The translations under genes were made by a program, and so were the position numbers. The notes under the pieces were generated by a model, which worked only from the letters and a program-made list of their open reading frames with translations, was not told the DNA's origin and did no database searches. 64,000 nucleotides of DNA, taken from positions 124,001 through 188,000 of the forward strand of contig NZ_BMTR01000003.1 in the NCBI RefSeq assembly GCF_014649775.1, read 5' to 3'. Positions 16,215-26,927 of this stretch are shown piece after piece; the first letter of the stretch is position 1; each line of letters begins with the position of its first letter. This stretch comes from Streptomyces longisporoflavus (lineage in GTDB: Bacteria > Actinomycetota > Actinomycetes > Streptomycetales > Streptomycetaceae).

Positions 16215-17183
16215 CTACTCCTTGATGAACCCCTCCCGCACCAACCAGTCCAAGGCCACCTCATGTGGATCCTGCCCGTCCACATCCACCTTGGAGTTCA
16301 GCTCCCTGGCCACCTTGTTGTTGAGCTTCTTCGTGATGGGGGCCAGGACCTCCGCCATCTCCGGGTGCTCCTTCAGGGACTTGCTGTTGATCTCCGGGGC
16401 GACGTTGTAGTTGGGGAAGAAGTGCTTGTCGTCCTCCGTCACCGACAGCTTCATCGCCTTGATGCGGCCGTCGGTGGTGAAGACCTCGCCGAACGTGCAC
16501 GAGCCCTTGGCGGCCTGGGTGTAGATGATCCCGGTGTCCATCTTGGTGATGTTGGAGTTCGGGATCTTCATCCCGTACGCCTTCTGCATGCCGGGCAGGC
16601 CGTCCTCGCGGGAGGAGAACTCGCTCTCCACGCACAGCGTGACCGCCTTCGGGTCCGACTTCGACAGGGCCGCCACGTCGGAGAGCGTCTTCGTCTTGTA
16701 CTTGGCCGCGTTCTTCTCGTTGAAGGCGAGGGCGTAGGTGTTGTTGAGCTCGGCGGGCGACAGCCAGGTGACGCCGTTCTCCGCGTCCGCCTTGCGCACC
16801 GCCTCCCACTGCTTGTGCGGGTCGTCGATGGGTTCGGAGTTGCCGAGGTACGTGATCCAGGCGGTGCCCGTGTACTCGTACATGGCGTCCGCGTCGCCGC
16901 TCTTGACGGCCTCGCGGGCGCCGATCGAGCCCTGGATGCCCGTCCGGTCGAGGACGTCCGCGCCGGCCGCCTCGAAGGCGATGCCCATGATCGCGCCGAG
17001 GATCAGCTGCTCGGTGAACTCCTTGGACGCCACGGTGAGGTCGGCGCCCTTCAGGGGCAGGCCCTTGCCGATCGTGCCCGGCTTCACGTCGTCCACCATC
17101 GGGCTGCCGCTGGTGAGGCCGCAGCCCGCGAGCAGGGCCCCGCCCATCACGCCGACCACCGCCGTACGCAACGTGACCCTCAT
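16215..17183 (-). CDS. Quaternary-amine (glycine betaine/choline) ABC transporter substrate-binding lipoprotein
   Basis: The 322-residue protein has a lipobox (LLAGC, Cys21) and the OpuAC/ProX-like fold segments: ADLTVASKEFTEQLILGAIM near residues 47-66 and a C-terminal lobe ending in a DPHEVALDWLVREGFI segment. It binds osmoprotectants such as betaine or choline outside the cell. It is the last gene of a four-gene minus-strand importer operon and its ATG overlaps the permease stop (ATGA). A family-level substrate assignment is safe; the exact ligand is not. Confidence 0.9.
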   Translation of the reverse strand: MRVTLRTAVVGVMGGALLAGCGLTSGSPMVDDVKPGTIGKGLPLKGADLTVASKEFTEQLILGAIMGIAFEAAGADVLDRTGIQGSIGAREAVKSGDADAMYEYTGTAWITYLGNSEPIDDPHKQWEAVRKADAENGVTWLSPAELNNTYALAFNEKNAAKYKTKTLSDVAALSKSDPKAVTLCVESEFSSREDGLPGMQKAYGMKIPNSNITKMDTGIIYTQAAKGSCTFGEVFTTDGRIKAMKLSVTEDDKHFFPNYNVAPEINSKSLKEHPEMAEVLAPITKKLNNKVARELNSKVDVDGQDPHEVALDWLVREGFIKE

Positions 17184-18088
17184 GACCCGGCCTCCAAACC
17201 TCGCGGACGAAGGACCAGTTCGGCCAGGGAGGCCAGCCAGTCCACGAGCAGCGCGAGCGCGATCGTCAGGATCGAGCCGAGCATGAGGACCGGCATCCGC
17301 TGATTGGTGATGCCGGTGGTGATGAGGTCGCCGAGCCCGCCGCCACCGCCGAAGGTGGCGAGCGTCGCCGTCCCGACGTTCAGCACGAGGGCGGTGCGCA
17401 CGCCCGCGAGGATCAGCGGTACGGCCAGCGGCAGTTCGACCTTGCCGAGGACTCCCCACGACGACATCCCGATGCCGCGCGCGGCCTCCAGGAGCGTCGG
17501 GTCGTTGGCGTTCAGTCCCGCGATCGTGTTGGAGAGGACCGGCAGGACGGCGTAGATGATGATGCCGATCAGGGCCGCCTTCTCGCCGATGCCGATCCAG
17601 ATCACCAGGAGGGCGAGGAGGCCGATCGCCGGGGTCGCCTGGCCGATGTTGGCGAGGGCCATCGCGACGGGCGCTCCTTTGCGGAGCTTCTTGCGGGTCA
17701 GCAGGATGCCGAGCGGGATCGCGATGATCAGTACGAAGAAGGTGGAGATCGCCGTCAGTTGGATGTGCTGGCGCAGCCTGAGCCACACATTGCCGTCGGC
17801 CAGGGCGTTCTTCGAGATGGAGTCCAGGTCCGCCTGCTGGAACCACAGCCAGGTGAGGAGCAGGAGCAGGGCGAGGAACGCGGGCAGGACGGTCAGCTTC
17901 AGCCAGCCGATGCGCCGTGTCCGGCCCGTGGCCACCGACGGGGGCGGCGGCTCGGGCTCGCCCTCGCCCGTGTCGCGGAAGAGATGGCCCTTGACCTCGT
18001 GCTCGCCCTCTGGCCGTGGACCGGGTCCGTCGCCGGGCGCCGGTGTGTGCTCGGGGATCCGGGGGCCGTTCCCGTGGATGCCGCTCAC
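17180..18088 (-). CDS. Quaternary-amine ABC transporter permease with N-terminal cytoplasmic extension
   Basis: The 302-residue protein has a polar Pro-rich tail (about 1-60), six hydrophobic segments and the inner-membrane binding-protein-dependent loop (EAARGIGMSSWGVLGKVELPLA, about 205-226). It overlaps the binding-protein gene at one end, and its GTG start overlaps the ATPase stop at the other. With the second permease at 19367 it should form a heterodimeric channel for the importer. The extra N-terminal tail is longer than in the sister permease. Confidence 0.88.
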   Translation of the reverse strand: MSGIHGNGPRIPEHTPAPGDGPGPRPEGEHEVKGHLFRDTGEGEPEPPPPSVATGRTRRIGWLKLTVLPAFLALLLLLTWLWFQQADLDSISKNALADGNVWLRLRQHIQLTAISTFFVLIIAIPLGILLTRKKLRKGAPVAMALANIGQATPAIGLLALLVIWIGIGEKAALIGIIIYAVLPVLSNTIAGLNANDPTLLEAARGIGMSSWGVLGKVELPLAVPLILAGVRTALVLNVGTATLATFGGGGGLGDLITTGITNQRMPVLMLGSILTIALALLVDWLASLAELVLRPRGLEAGS

Positions 18089-19374
18089 GCCTTCGCCGCC
18101 CCTCCGTTGCCCTCCTGCTCGTGGTGGGTCAGCAGGGCGCGCTGCTCCTGGAGCTCGTGCTGGTGCTCCACGGCGTCGAGCCGGTCGGCCTCCAGCATTT
18201 CGTGGACGGAGTTCAGCAGCGTCTGCATGTCCACGACGCCGGTGAACTCGCCGCGCCGCCCGGTGACCGCGACCCGTCCCGCGTTGTCCGTGAGGACCGC
18301 TTCGAGCGCGTCGCGCAGCGTGGCGTCCCGGGTGACCGTGTCGTGGACCAGGGTGCCCGCGCGGGCCAGCGAACCCTCGGCGCGCATCAGGTCACCGCGG
18401 CGCAGCCACTTGTAGGGGCGGCGCCGTTTGTCGAGGAGCAGCAGTTCGTTCGTACCGCTGGAGCGCAGCTTGTCGAAGATGTCCTGGAGCGGGTCGTCGA
18501 CGGTCACCGTCGCGAAGTCGGCGATCTCCACGTCCCGTACGCGGGTGAGGTTGAGCCGCTTCAAAGCCGCGCCCGCGCCCACGAAACCGGAGACGAAGTC
18601 GTCGGCGGGGTTGGTGAGAATGGCTTCCGGGGTGTCGAACTGCGCGATGTGCGAACGCTCCCGCAGGACGGCGATACGGTCACCGAGCTTGATCGCCTCG
18701 TCGAAGTCGTGCGTGACGAAGACGATCGTCTTGTGCAGTTCGTGCTGGAGCCGGATCAGCTCGTCCTGGAGGTGGTCGCGGGTGATCGGGTCGACCGCGC
18801 CGAACGGCTCGTCCATCAGGAGGACGGGTGGGTCGGCCGCGAGGGCCCGTGCCACGCCCACGCGCTGCTGCTGGCCGCCGGAGAGCTGGCGCGGATAGCG
18901 GCCGTGGAACTCGCCGGGGTCGAGCCCGACGAGGTCGAGCATCTCCTCGACCCTGGACTTGGTCTTCGCCTTGCCCCAGCCGATCATCTTCGGCACGAGG
19001 GCGATGTTCTGGGCGACGGTCATGTGCGGGAAGAGCCCGGACGACTGGATCGCGTACCCGATCTTGCGGCGCAGCTTCACCGGGTCCATGTCGGTGACGT
19101 CCTCGCCGCCGATGCGGATGCGGCCGCTGGTCGGCTCGATGAGCCGGTTGATCATCTTCAGCGTGGTCGACTTCCCGCAGCCCGAAGGGCCGACGAGGAT
19201 GACGATCTCGCCCGCCTTGATCTCCATGTTGACGCTGTCCACCGCGGGGTCGCCGCTGCCCGCGTACCGCTTGGTCAGATTCTCCAGCTCGATCGTCGCG
19301 CCCGTGGTCTCGTGCGGGGCCGCCGCGCCCTCGGCCGTCGCCCCATCGGTGGAAGTCGCGGTGGTCTCAGACAC
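18085..19374 (-). CDS. Quaternary-amine ABC transporter ATPase with C-terminal CBS pair
   Basis: The 429-residue ATPase has Walker [10 protein letters not shown] (62-70), the LSGGQQQRV signature near 170, and Walker [13 protein letters not shown] near 190. The C-terminal third (about 290-405) is a CBS pair, as in OpuA/OpuC ATPases, which lets the importer respond to ionic strength or nucleotides. It overlaps the downstream permease start by four bases and the upstream permease stop by eight. The start codon is ATG at 19374. Confidence 0.92.
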   Translation of the reverse strand: MSETTATSTDGATAEGAAAPHETTGATIELENLTKRYAGSGDPAVDSVNMEIKAGEIVILVGPSGCGKSTTLKMINRLIEPTSGRIRIGGEDVTDMDPVKLRRKIGYAIQSSGLFPHMTVAQNIALVPKMIGWGKAKTKSRVEEMLDLVGLDPGEFHGRYPRQLSGGQQQRVGVARALAADPPVLLMDEPFGAVDPITRDHLQDELIRLQHELHKTIVFVTHDFDEAIKLGDRIAVLRERSHIAQFDTPEAILTNPADDFVSGFVGAGAALKRLNLTRVRDVEIADFATVTVDDPLQDIFDKLRSSGTNELLLLDKRRRPYKWLRRGDLMRAEGSLARAGTLVHDTVTRDATLRDALEAVLTDNAGRVAVTGRRGEFTGVVDMQTLLNSVHEMLEADRLDAVEHQHELQEQRALLTHHEQEGNGGAAKA

Positions 19375-20026
19375 GGATACCCCTCGAAATGGTCAGGCGG
19401 CCGATCAGGATGTACGCGGCGTCGAAGAGCAGGGCCAGGACGATGATCCCGAGCGTGCCCGCGAGTACCTGGTTGAGCGCGTTCTTGCTGCCGAGCGAGC
19501 CGATGCCGCGGAAGATCTCGTTGCCGAGGCCGGGTCCCGACGCGTACGCGGCGATGGCGGCGATGCCCATCAGCATCTGCGTGGAGACGCGGATACCGGT
19601 CAGGATCGGCGGCCAGGCGATCGGAAGCTCCACTTTCACCAGGCGTGCGGCGCGCGACATCCCGATGCCCTTCGCCGCGTCGACCAGCGAGGGATCGACG
19701 CCGCGCAGGCCGACGATGGCGTTGCGCACGATGGGCAGCAGGCCGTAGAGGGTCAGGGCGATGACCGTCGGGGCGACACCGAGGCCGACGACGGGGATCA
19801 GCAGGCCGATCATGGCGAGCGAGGGGATCGTCAGGAGGGTGGACGTCGCCGTGGTGGCCAGGCTGCCCGCCCACTCGCTCCGGTACGTGATGACGCCGAT
19901 CAGTACTCCGATGACGGTCGCCACGACCATGCACTGGAAGACCGCGCTCGCGTGCTGGTAGGCGTCCGTCAGCAACTGCTGGTGGCGGTTGCCGAGGTAG
20001 TCCCAGAAGTTCACTGAACTGCTCAC
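19367..20026 (-). CDS. Quaternary-amine ABC transporter permease (first gene of the operon)
   Basis: The 219-residue permease has five to six membrane segments and the EAA-like loop DAAKGIGMSRAARLVKVELP near residues 117-136. It starts with a GTG after a GACGAGG ribosome site. It is the first gene of the importer operon (permease, ATPase, permease, binding protein). The 117-base gap between it and the Lrp gene should hold the operon promoter. It lacks the polar extension of the partner permease. Confidence 0.9.
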   Translation of the reverse strand: MSSSVNFWDYLGNRHQQLLTDAYQHASAVFQCMVVATVIGVLIGVITYRSEWAGSLATTATSTLLTIPSLAMIGLLIPVVGLGVAPTVIALTLYGLLPIVRNAIVGLRGVDPSLVDAAKGIGMSRAARLVKVELPIAWPPILTGIRVSTQMLMGIAAIAAYASGPGLGNEIFRGIGSLGSKNALNQVLAGTLGIIVLALLFDAAYILIGRLTISRGIRV

Positions 20027-20143
20027 CTCGTCCAGGCGCGGTTCAGACGGCGCCGGGAGTCTCCCGGGGCCCGCGTGCTGCGTACGTCGTGTGGCCGTAT
20101 CGCGTGGAGCCCGTCCGGCCGTCCGTTGTGCTACTTACCCGCA

Positions 20144-21908
<1,765 letters not shown>

Positions 21909-21940
21909 GGCCCGCGGCGATCGCTGGCTAGAGTGCGGAC

Positions 21941-22231
21941 ATGGCCAGGATCAACGACGTCGGCGGGATGACGGGCTTCGGCCCCGTCGTCACCGCCGAC
22001 GACCCCGACGATACCGAGCCCTTCCACGCGGACTGGGAGGCGCGCGTTTTCGCGCTCAACAGCGCGCTGGTCCGCGAAGGCGTCTACAACCTCGACGAGT
22101 TCAGGGACGCCGTGGAGACGATGCCGCCGGGGGAGTACCTGGCGGCGTCGTACTACGAGCGGTGGTTCCACGCGATCCGCGTGCTGCTCGAACGCAAGGG
22201 CGTCGTGGCGGCGGGGGAGCTCGATGACTGA
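21941..22231 (+). CDS. Nitrile hydratase beta subunit, N-terminal half (thiocyanate hydrolase beta-like)
   Basis: The 96-residue protein matches only the N-terminal half of a nitrile hydratase beta subunit: ARINDVGGMTGFG near residues 2-14, HADWEARVFAL near 29-39, and a helical segment ending AASYYERWFHAIRVLLERKG. A normal beta subunit is about 220 residues. The next gene supplies the other half and overlaps it by eight bases. This split is the natural arrangement in thiocyanate hydrolase and in toyocamycin nitrile hydratase, so it is not simple gene decay. Confidence 0.85.
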   Translation: MARINDVGGMTGFGPVVTADDPDDTEPFHADWEARVFALNSALVREGVYNLDEFRDAVETMPPGEYLAASYYERWFHAIRVLLERKGVVAAGELDD

Positions 22232-22511
22232 CCGCTTCGCCTCGGGCGCCCGGGTCCGCACCGTCCACCACGACCCGACGCACCACACCCGCCTGCCCCG
22301 GTACGCCAGGGGCAAGCGGGGCGTGATCGTCGAACCGGAGGGCCGCCACCCGCTCGCCGACATCCGCTCGCAGGGGCGCGGCGACGCACCCCTGGAGCAG
22401 GTGTACGCGGTGCGGTTCGCCGCGCGCGAGCTGTGGGGCGAGGGCGACCACGAGGTGGTGCTCGACCTGTGGGAGAGCTACTTGGAGCCGGAAGCGGAGG
22501 CAGGACACTGA
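22224..22511 (+). CDS. Nitrile hydratase beta subunit, C-terminal half (SH3-like; thiocyanate hydrolase alpha-like)
   Basis: This 95-residue protein is the SH3-like C-terminal half of a nitrile hydratase beta subunit: FASGARVRTVHHDPTHHTRLP, then the core ARGKRGVIV and the ending VYAVRFAARELWGEGDHEVVLDLW. It starts inside the end of the N-half gene and its stop shares a base with the ATG of the alpha gene, so all three are translationally coupled. The role is to cover the metal subunit and shape the substrate cavity, as the family does. Confidence 0.85.
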   Translation: MTDRFASGARVRTVHHDPTHHTRLPRYARGKRGVIVEPEGRHPLADIRSQGRGDAPLEQVYAVRFAARELWGEGDHEVVLDLWESYLEPEAEAGH

Positions 22512-23098
22512 TGTCCGGTACGCACACGGATGCGGCGATCTCCCGCCGCGTACGGAAGCTGGAAGCACTCCTGGAGGAGCGGGGAATCGTCGCGGGGGCC
22601 GCCCTCGACGAGGCCCTGGACGCGTTCCTCGCCGGATCGTCCCCGCTGAACGGGGCCCGGATCGTGGCACGGGCCTGGACGGACCCGGCGTTCAAGGAGC
22701 GCCTGCTCGCGGACGGCACGTCGGCGGTGGCCGAACTCGGTTACGCGGCGGGCGGGGTCCAGCCGCAGCGCCTGAGGGTCGTGGAGAACACCGCCCGCAC
22801 CCACAACGTCGTCGTCTGCACCCTCTGCTCCTGCTATCCGGTACGGCTCCTCGGCCCTTCCCCCAGCTGGTACAAGAGCGAGGCCTACCGCTCCCGCGTG
22901 GTGCGCGAACCGCGGGCGGTCCTCGCCGAGTTCGGCTGCGTCCTGCCCGCCGACACCGAGATCACCGTCTGGGACTCCAGCGCGGAGACCCGCTATCTGG
23001 TCCTGCCCCGCCGCCCCGCGGGCACCGACGACCTCACCGAGCAGGCCCTCACCGACCTGGTCACCCGCAACGCCCTGATCGGCACGGCGACGCTGTAA
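22511..23098 (+). CDS. Cobalt-type nitrile hydratase alpha subunit (thiocyanate hydrolase gamma-like)
   Basis: The 195-residue protein carries the metal-binding claw VCTLCSC (Cys103, Cys106, Cys108). The Thr between the first two cysteines marks the cobalt class; iron enzymes have Ser. The last two cysteines are normally oxidised to sulfinic and sulfenic acids. Its helical N-terminus (RRVRKLEALLEERG) and PLNGARIVARAW segment fit the alpha subunit. With the split beta it forms a three-gene set in the order of thiocyanate hydrolase genes (beta, alpha, gamma). Substrate may be a nitrile or thiocyanate. Confidence 0.9.
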   Translation: MSGTHTDAAISRRVRKLEALLEERGIVAGAALDEALDAFLAGSSPLNGARIVARAWTDPAFKERLLADGTSAVAELGYAAGGVQPQRLRVVENTARTHNVVVCTLCSCYPVRLLGPSPSWYKSEAYRSRVVREPRAVLAEFGCVLPADTEITVWDSSAETRYLVLPRRPAGTDDLTEQALTDLVTRNALIGTATL

Positions 23099-23120
23099 CC
23101 GCGGGCGAGCCTCGGCGGGG

Positions 23121-24704
23121 TCAGCTCTGCCGCGCGGGCTTCGGCTTGGGCTTCGGCGTCGGAATGGGGTCGGGGGTCGACCCCGGAGGCGCGTACATCT
23201 CCTCCGGGCCGCCGTCCGGGGGCTCGCCCAGGGCCTCCATCGCATGCTCGGCGGCCGGGACCAGCAGAGGGGAGAAGTGCGGGTTGATGCGCAGCGCCGC
23301 ACCGATGTGCCGCCGCGCCGCCCCGTACTTGCCCAGCTCCCGCTCGATCTCGCCCCGGTGATAGGAGAGCAGCGCGCTGATCGGCCCCTTCTCCGTCGCC
23401 CGCGTGGCGTACTTCAGGCCCGCCTTGCTCTTACCGGCCCGATGCAGCGCCCAGCCCAGCGCGTCCGCCACCTCCGGACTCGCGTGCCGCTCGAACTCCG
23501 CCCGCAGCCGGCCCACCGCCGCCTCCGGGTCGCCGTGGTCCGCCTCGTACAGACCGAGGACCCGTTCGTCGTTGACGCCGTTGACCCCCTCCTGCTTCAC
23601 CCGGGCCCGCAGCACGTCGTACTGCGCGCGGGCGGCCGGGGCGAGCCCCAGCGACTCGTACAGCTCGCCGAGAGCCAGGGCGTACTCCGGAGCGGGCTGC
23701 CTGACCAGCGCGTTCTGATAGGAACGCAGCGCGTCCGCCGTACGCCCAAGAGCCGCGAGCGCCCGGCCCTTCCCGGCGAGGGAGGGGTGGTGGTCAGGGT
23801 CGGCGTGCAGCGCCGCCTCGTAGTAGCGAAGCGCCTCCGCGGGCTCGCCCCGCTCCCACGACAGCTCGCCCACCCGGTACAGGCAGACCGCCTTCTGCGC
23901 GGGGCCCTCCGCGAGGGCCGCCGCGTCCATCAGCGCCGTCGCCGCGTCCTCGCGCCAGCCGCGGTCCCGGTAGACCTGCCCCGACCTGGCCTTCACCGCG
24001 GCGCCCGAATGCAGCTCCTTCAGCGTCTCCAGGGCCTTCTCCACGCCCTTCGCGTCGCCGAGACCGCTGTACGCCTCGATCAGCGCGGGATACGCCGACC
24101 ACCGCTTCGGCGCGAGGGCGACCGCGCCCTCGGCCCACTTCTTCGCCCCGCGGTAGTCGTGCCGCGCGTTCGCGAGCGCCGCCATACCCGTCAGCGCCTG
24201 CGCGTTCCCCCGCGGCCCGGTCCGCAGCGATGTGCGCAGCGCCCGCTCGGCCCTGGGGTAGTACGCGGAGTCCGCGGTCCGCAGGCCACGCTCGACGTAG
24301 GCGGCCCCGAGCACCGCCCACGACTCGTCGTCACCGGGATGCCTGCGCAGATGCGTCTCCCGCTCCTCGATGAGGACCGTGAGATCCGGCAGCGCGGCGG
24401 GCGCCCCGGCACCCGCCGCCGCCATCGCCCGCCCGGCGGGCCCGAGAGCGGGCGGCACCGCCTTGTGGGGCTCGGGCCACAGCACCAGTACGCCGCCGAG
24501 CACCACGCACCCGGCGACCGAGGCGAGCAGAGCGCGCCGCAGGAGAGCGGACCGGCGCGGACGCCGTGAGGGCTCGCTCCAGAGGCGGGACGCGGCCGGT
24601 GACCGCCCGCCCTTCGCGGCCACGTCCCCGGCGGTCGCGTCCCCCGCGATCACGTCCTTCGCGGCCTCGGCCCCGGACCGGCTCTCGATCTCCATGACAG
24701 TCAC
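23121..24704 (-). CDS. Membrane-anchored tetratricopeptide-repeat protein
   Basis: The 527-residue protein has a basic tail (about 1-50), one membrane helix (ALLASVAGCVVLGGVLVLW, about 54-72) and then a run of TPR-like helical pairs to about residue 500, for example ALTGMAALANARHDYRGAKK and ALRYYEAALHADPDHHPSLA. A Pro/Lys tail ends it. The start is GTG at 24704, or ATG at 24695; neither has a clear ribosome site. It should hold a protein complex on the outer side of the membrane; the partner is unknown. It is divergent from the GlcD-like gene. Confidence 0.8.
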   Translation of the reverse strand: MTVMEIESRSGAEAAKDVIAGDATAGDVAAKGGRSPAASRLWSEPSRRPRRSALLRRALLASVAGCVVLGGVLVLWPEPHKAVPPALGPAGRAMAAAGAGAPAALPDLTVLIEERETHLRRHPGDDESWAVLGAAYVERGLRTADSAYYPRAERALRTSLRTGPRGNAQALTGMAALANARHDYRGAKKWAEGAVALAPKRWSAYPALIEAYSGLGDAKGVEKALETLKELHSGAAVKARSGQVYRDRGWREDAATALMDAAALAEGPAQKAVCLYRVGELSWERGEPAEALRYYEAALHADPDHHPSLAGKGRALAALGRTADALRSYQNALVRQPAPEYALALGELYESLGLAPAARAQYDVLRARVKQEGVNGVNDERVLGLYEADHGDPEAAVGRLRAEFERHASPEVADALGWALHRAGKSKAGLKYATRATEKGPISALLSYHRGEIERELGKYGAARRHIGAALRINPHFSPLLVPAAEHAMEALGEPPDGGPEEMYAPPGSTPDPIPTPKPKPKPARQS

Positions 24705-24793
24705 TGTGCGTCAATACGAAGAGCACATCCCGGCATGTGGTCCGGCGTCGCACACGGGTTCACACCGATGGCCCCGGGTGCGAGGCTGTGATC

Positions 24794-26173
24794 ATGAGCC
24801 GCACACTCATCGAACTCCTCCGCGCCGGTGACGAGGGCCTCCCCGCGGACGCCGTCCTCACGGACCCCGACGTCACGTCCTCGTACGCGAACGACATGGC
24901 GAGCTTCTGCGACGCGGGCACCCCGGCCGTCGTCGTCCTGCCCCGCACCGTCGAGCAGGTCCAGCACGTCATGCGCACGGCCACCGAGCTACGCGTCCCG
25001 GTGGTCCCGCAGGGCGCCCGCACGGGCCTCTCGGGCGGCGCGAACGCCAGCGAGGGCTGCATCGTGCTGTCCCTGCTCAAGATGGACCGCGTCCTGGAGA
25101 TCAACCCCGTCGACCGGATCGCGGTCGTCGAACCCGGCGTCGTCAACGCCACGCTCTCCCGCGCGGTGAACGAGCACGGTCTCTACTACCCGCCGGACCC
25201 GTCCAGTTGGGAGACCTGCACCATCGGCGGGAACATCGGCACGGCCTCGGGCGGCCTGTGCTGCGTGAAGTACGGAGTGACGGCGGAGTACGTCCTCGGG
25301 CTCGACGTCGTCCTCGCCGACGGGCGGCTCATGAGCACCGGACGCCGCACCGCCAAGGGCGTCGCCGGCTACGACCTCACCCGCCTCTTCGTCGGCTCCG
25401 AGGGCAGCCTCGGCATCGTCGTCCGCGCGACCCTCGCCCTGAAACCGCAGCCGCCGCAACAGCTCGTCCTGGCGGCCGAGTTCGGCTCGGCACAGGCCGC
25501 CTGTGACGCCGTATGCAGGATCATGGAGGGCGGGCACGTCCCCTCCCTCCTCGAACTGATGGACCGTACGACCATCCGGGCCGTGAACGCCCTCGCCCAC
25601 ATGGGCCTCCCCGAGACCACCGAAGCGCTGCTCCTCGCCGCCTTCGACACCCAGGACCCCGCCGCCGACCTCGCGGCGGTCGGCGCGCTCTGCGAGGCCG
25701 CCGGTGCCACCCAGGTGGTCCCGGCCGAGGACGCGGCGGAGTCCGAACTCCTGCTCCAGGCGCGGCGGTTGTCGCTCACCGCGCTCGAAGCGGTCAAGGG
25801 CACGACGATGATCGACGACGTGTGCGTGCCGCGCTCGAAGCTCGCCGACATGCTCGAAGGCGTCGAGCGCATCGCCGACAAGTACAGCCTCACGATCGGG
25901 GTCTGCGCACACGCCGGCGACGGCAACACCCACCCCACCGTCTGCTTCGACGCGACGGACGCCGACGAGGGCCGCCGCGCCCGCGAGTCCTTCGACGAGA
26001 TCATGGCCCTCGGTCTCGAACTCGGCGGCACGATCACCGGCGAGCACGGCGTGGGTGTCCTCAAGAAGGAGTGGCTGGCCCGCGAGATCGGCCCGGTGGG
26101 CGTGGAGATGCAGCGCGCCATCAAGACGGCGTTCGACCCGCTCTCCCTGCTCAACCCCGGCAAGCTGTTCTGA
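24794..26173 (+). CDS. FAD-linked oxidase, glycolate/D-lactate oxidase GlcD family
   Basis: The 459-residue protein is a PCMH-type FAD enzyme: GARTGLSGGANA near residues 76-87, IGGNIGTASGG near 144-154, and GSEGSLGIV near 205-213. The C-terminal FAD_oxidase_C domain ends with GEHGVGVLKKEWL and NPGKLF. Such enzymes oxidise 2-hydroxy acids such as glycolate or D-lactate. The GlcE and GlcF partners are not adjacent. The ATG at 24794 has GAGG eight bases upstream (24782-24785), which decides it over the GTG at 24788. Confidence 0.88.
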   Translation: MSRTLIELLRAGDEGLPADAVLTDPDVTSSYANDMASFCDAGTPAVVVLPRTVEQVQHVMRTATELRVPVVPQGARTGLSGGANASEGCIVLSLLKMDRVLEINPVDRIAVVEPGVVNATLSRAVNEHGLYYPPDPSSWETCTIGGNIGTASGGLCCVKYGVTAEYVLGLDVVLADGRLMSTGRRTAKGVAGYDLTRLFVGSEGSLGIVVRATLALKPQPPQQLVLAAEFGSAQAACDAVCRIMEGGHVPSLLELMDRTTIRAVNALAHMGLPETTEALLLAAFDTQDPAADLAAVGALCEAAGATQVVPAEDAAESELLLQARRLSLTALEAVKGTTMIDDVCVPRSKLADMLEGVERIADKYSLTIGVCAHAGDGNTHPTVCFDATDADEGRRARESFDEIMALGLELGGTITGEHGVGVLKKEWLAREIGPVGVEMQRAIKTAFDPLSLLNPGKLF

Positions 26174-26202
26174 CCCTCCGCATGCCCCCGTGGCGGCGGA
26201 GT

Positions 26203-26682
26203 TCACTCACCGTCCTTGGACTCGTCGGAGGGCCACGGGTCGCGCAGCCAGAGCTCGTCGATGCGGCCCGTGGTCGCCATGAGCAGCTCGGCGAGGCCGT
26301 CGTCGATGCCGAGCCGCTCAGCCTCGGAACCCGGAGGGACCACCCGCAGCGTCCGCTCGAGCCAGGCGGACACGGCCGCCGCCGGTGCCTCCAGAAGGGC
26401 GTCACCGTCGGGTGAGGTCAGCGCCATCAGTACGACGCTGCGCCCGTCGACCTTCGTGGGCCAGACCCGCACATCGCCGTGCCCGCACGGCCTGAACACC
26501 CCCTCGACCAACAGCTCGCGGGCGAACGTCCAGTCCACGGGCTGGTCGGAGCCGATGTGGAAGGCGATGTGGACGGCGTAGGGATCGTCGGTGCGATAGG
26601 TGAGGCGGGCCGGGACGGGGACGGCGCGTTCCGGCGAGATGACGAGTTTGAGCTCCAGCTCGCGTTCCACCACGGTGTGCAT
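26203..26682 (-). CDS. ssgG: SsgA-like sporulation/cell-division regulator
   Basis: The 159-residue protein belongs to the SsgA-like family, found only in morphologically complex actinomycetes, where members control septum placement and peptidoglycan processing in sporulating hyphae. Typical features are YRTDDPYAVHIAFHIG (about 29-44), WTFARELLVEGVFRPCGHGDV (about 51-71) and LEAPAAAVSAWL (about 97-108). Position between the RDD genes and hppD fits the ssgG locus of S. coelicolor as I remember it. Family confidence is high and the paralog letter is moderate. Confidence 0.85.
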   Translation of the reverse strand: MHTVVERELELKLVISPERAVPVPARLTYRTDDPYAVHIAFHIGSDQPVDWTFARELLVEGVFRPCGHGDVRVWPTKVDGRSVVLMALTSPDGDALLEAPAAAVSAWLERTLRVVPPGSEAERLGIDDGLAELLMATTGRIDELWLRDPWPSDESKDGE

Positions 26683-26927
26683 GTCGGTGCTGTTCCTTCC
26701 TCGTTGGGGACCCCGGAGCGGGTCCGTGCAAGGAGAGAGCGCGGGGACGGCAGAGCGTTACGCGGGTTCCGGAAAGTTTTTCCGCGTACGTTCGTCACGT
26801 GGTGGAACTACGTGATTGAACTGTGCCCGGAAAGTGGCGTGTGAGGCAGGACCCGCACGGTGGGGCGCGGAGGTCTGATAGATGTGGAGCCTCAAAAAGA
26901 CCCCCGAGCAGATACGGGACGACGGAC

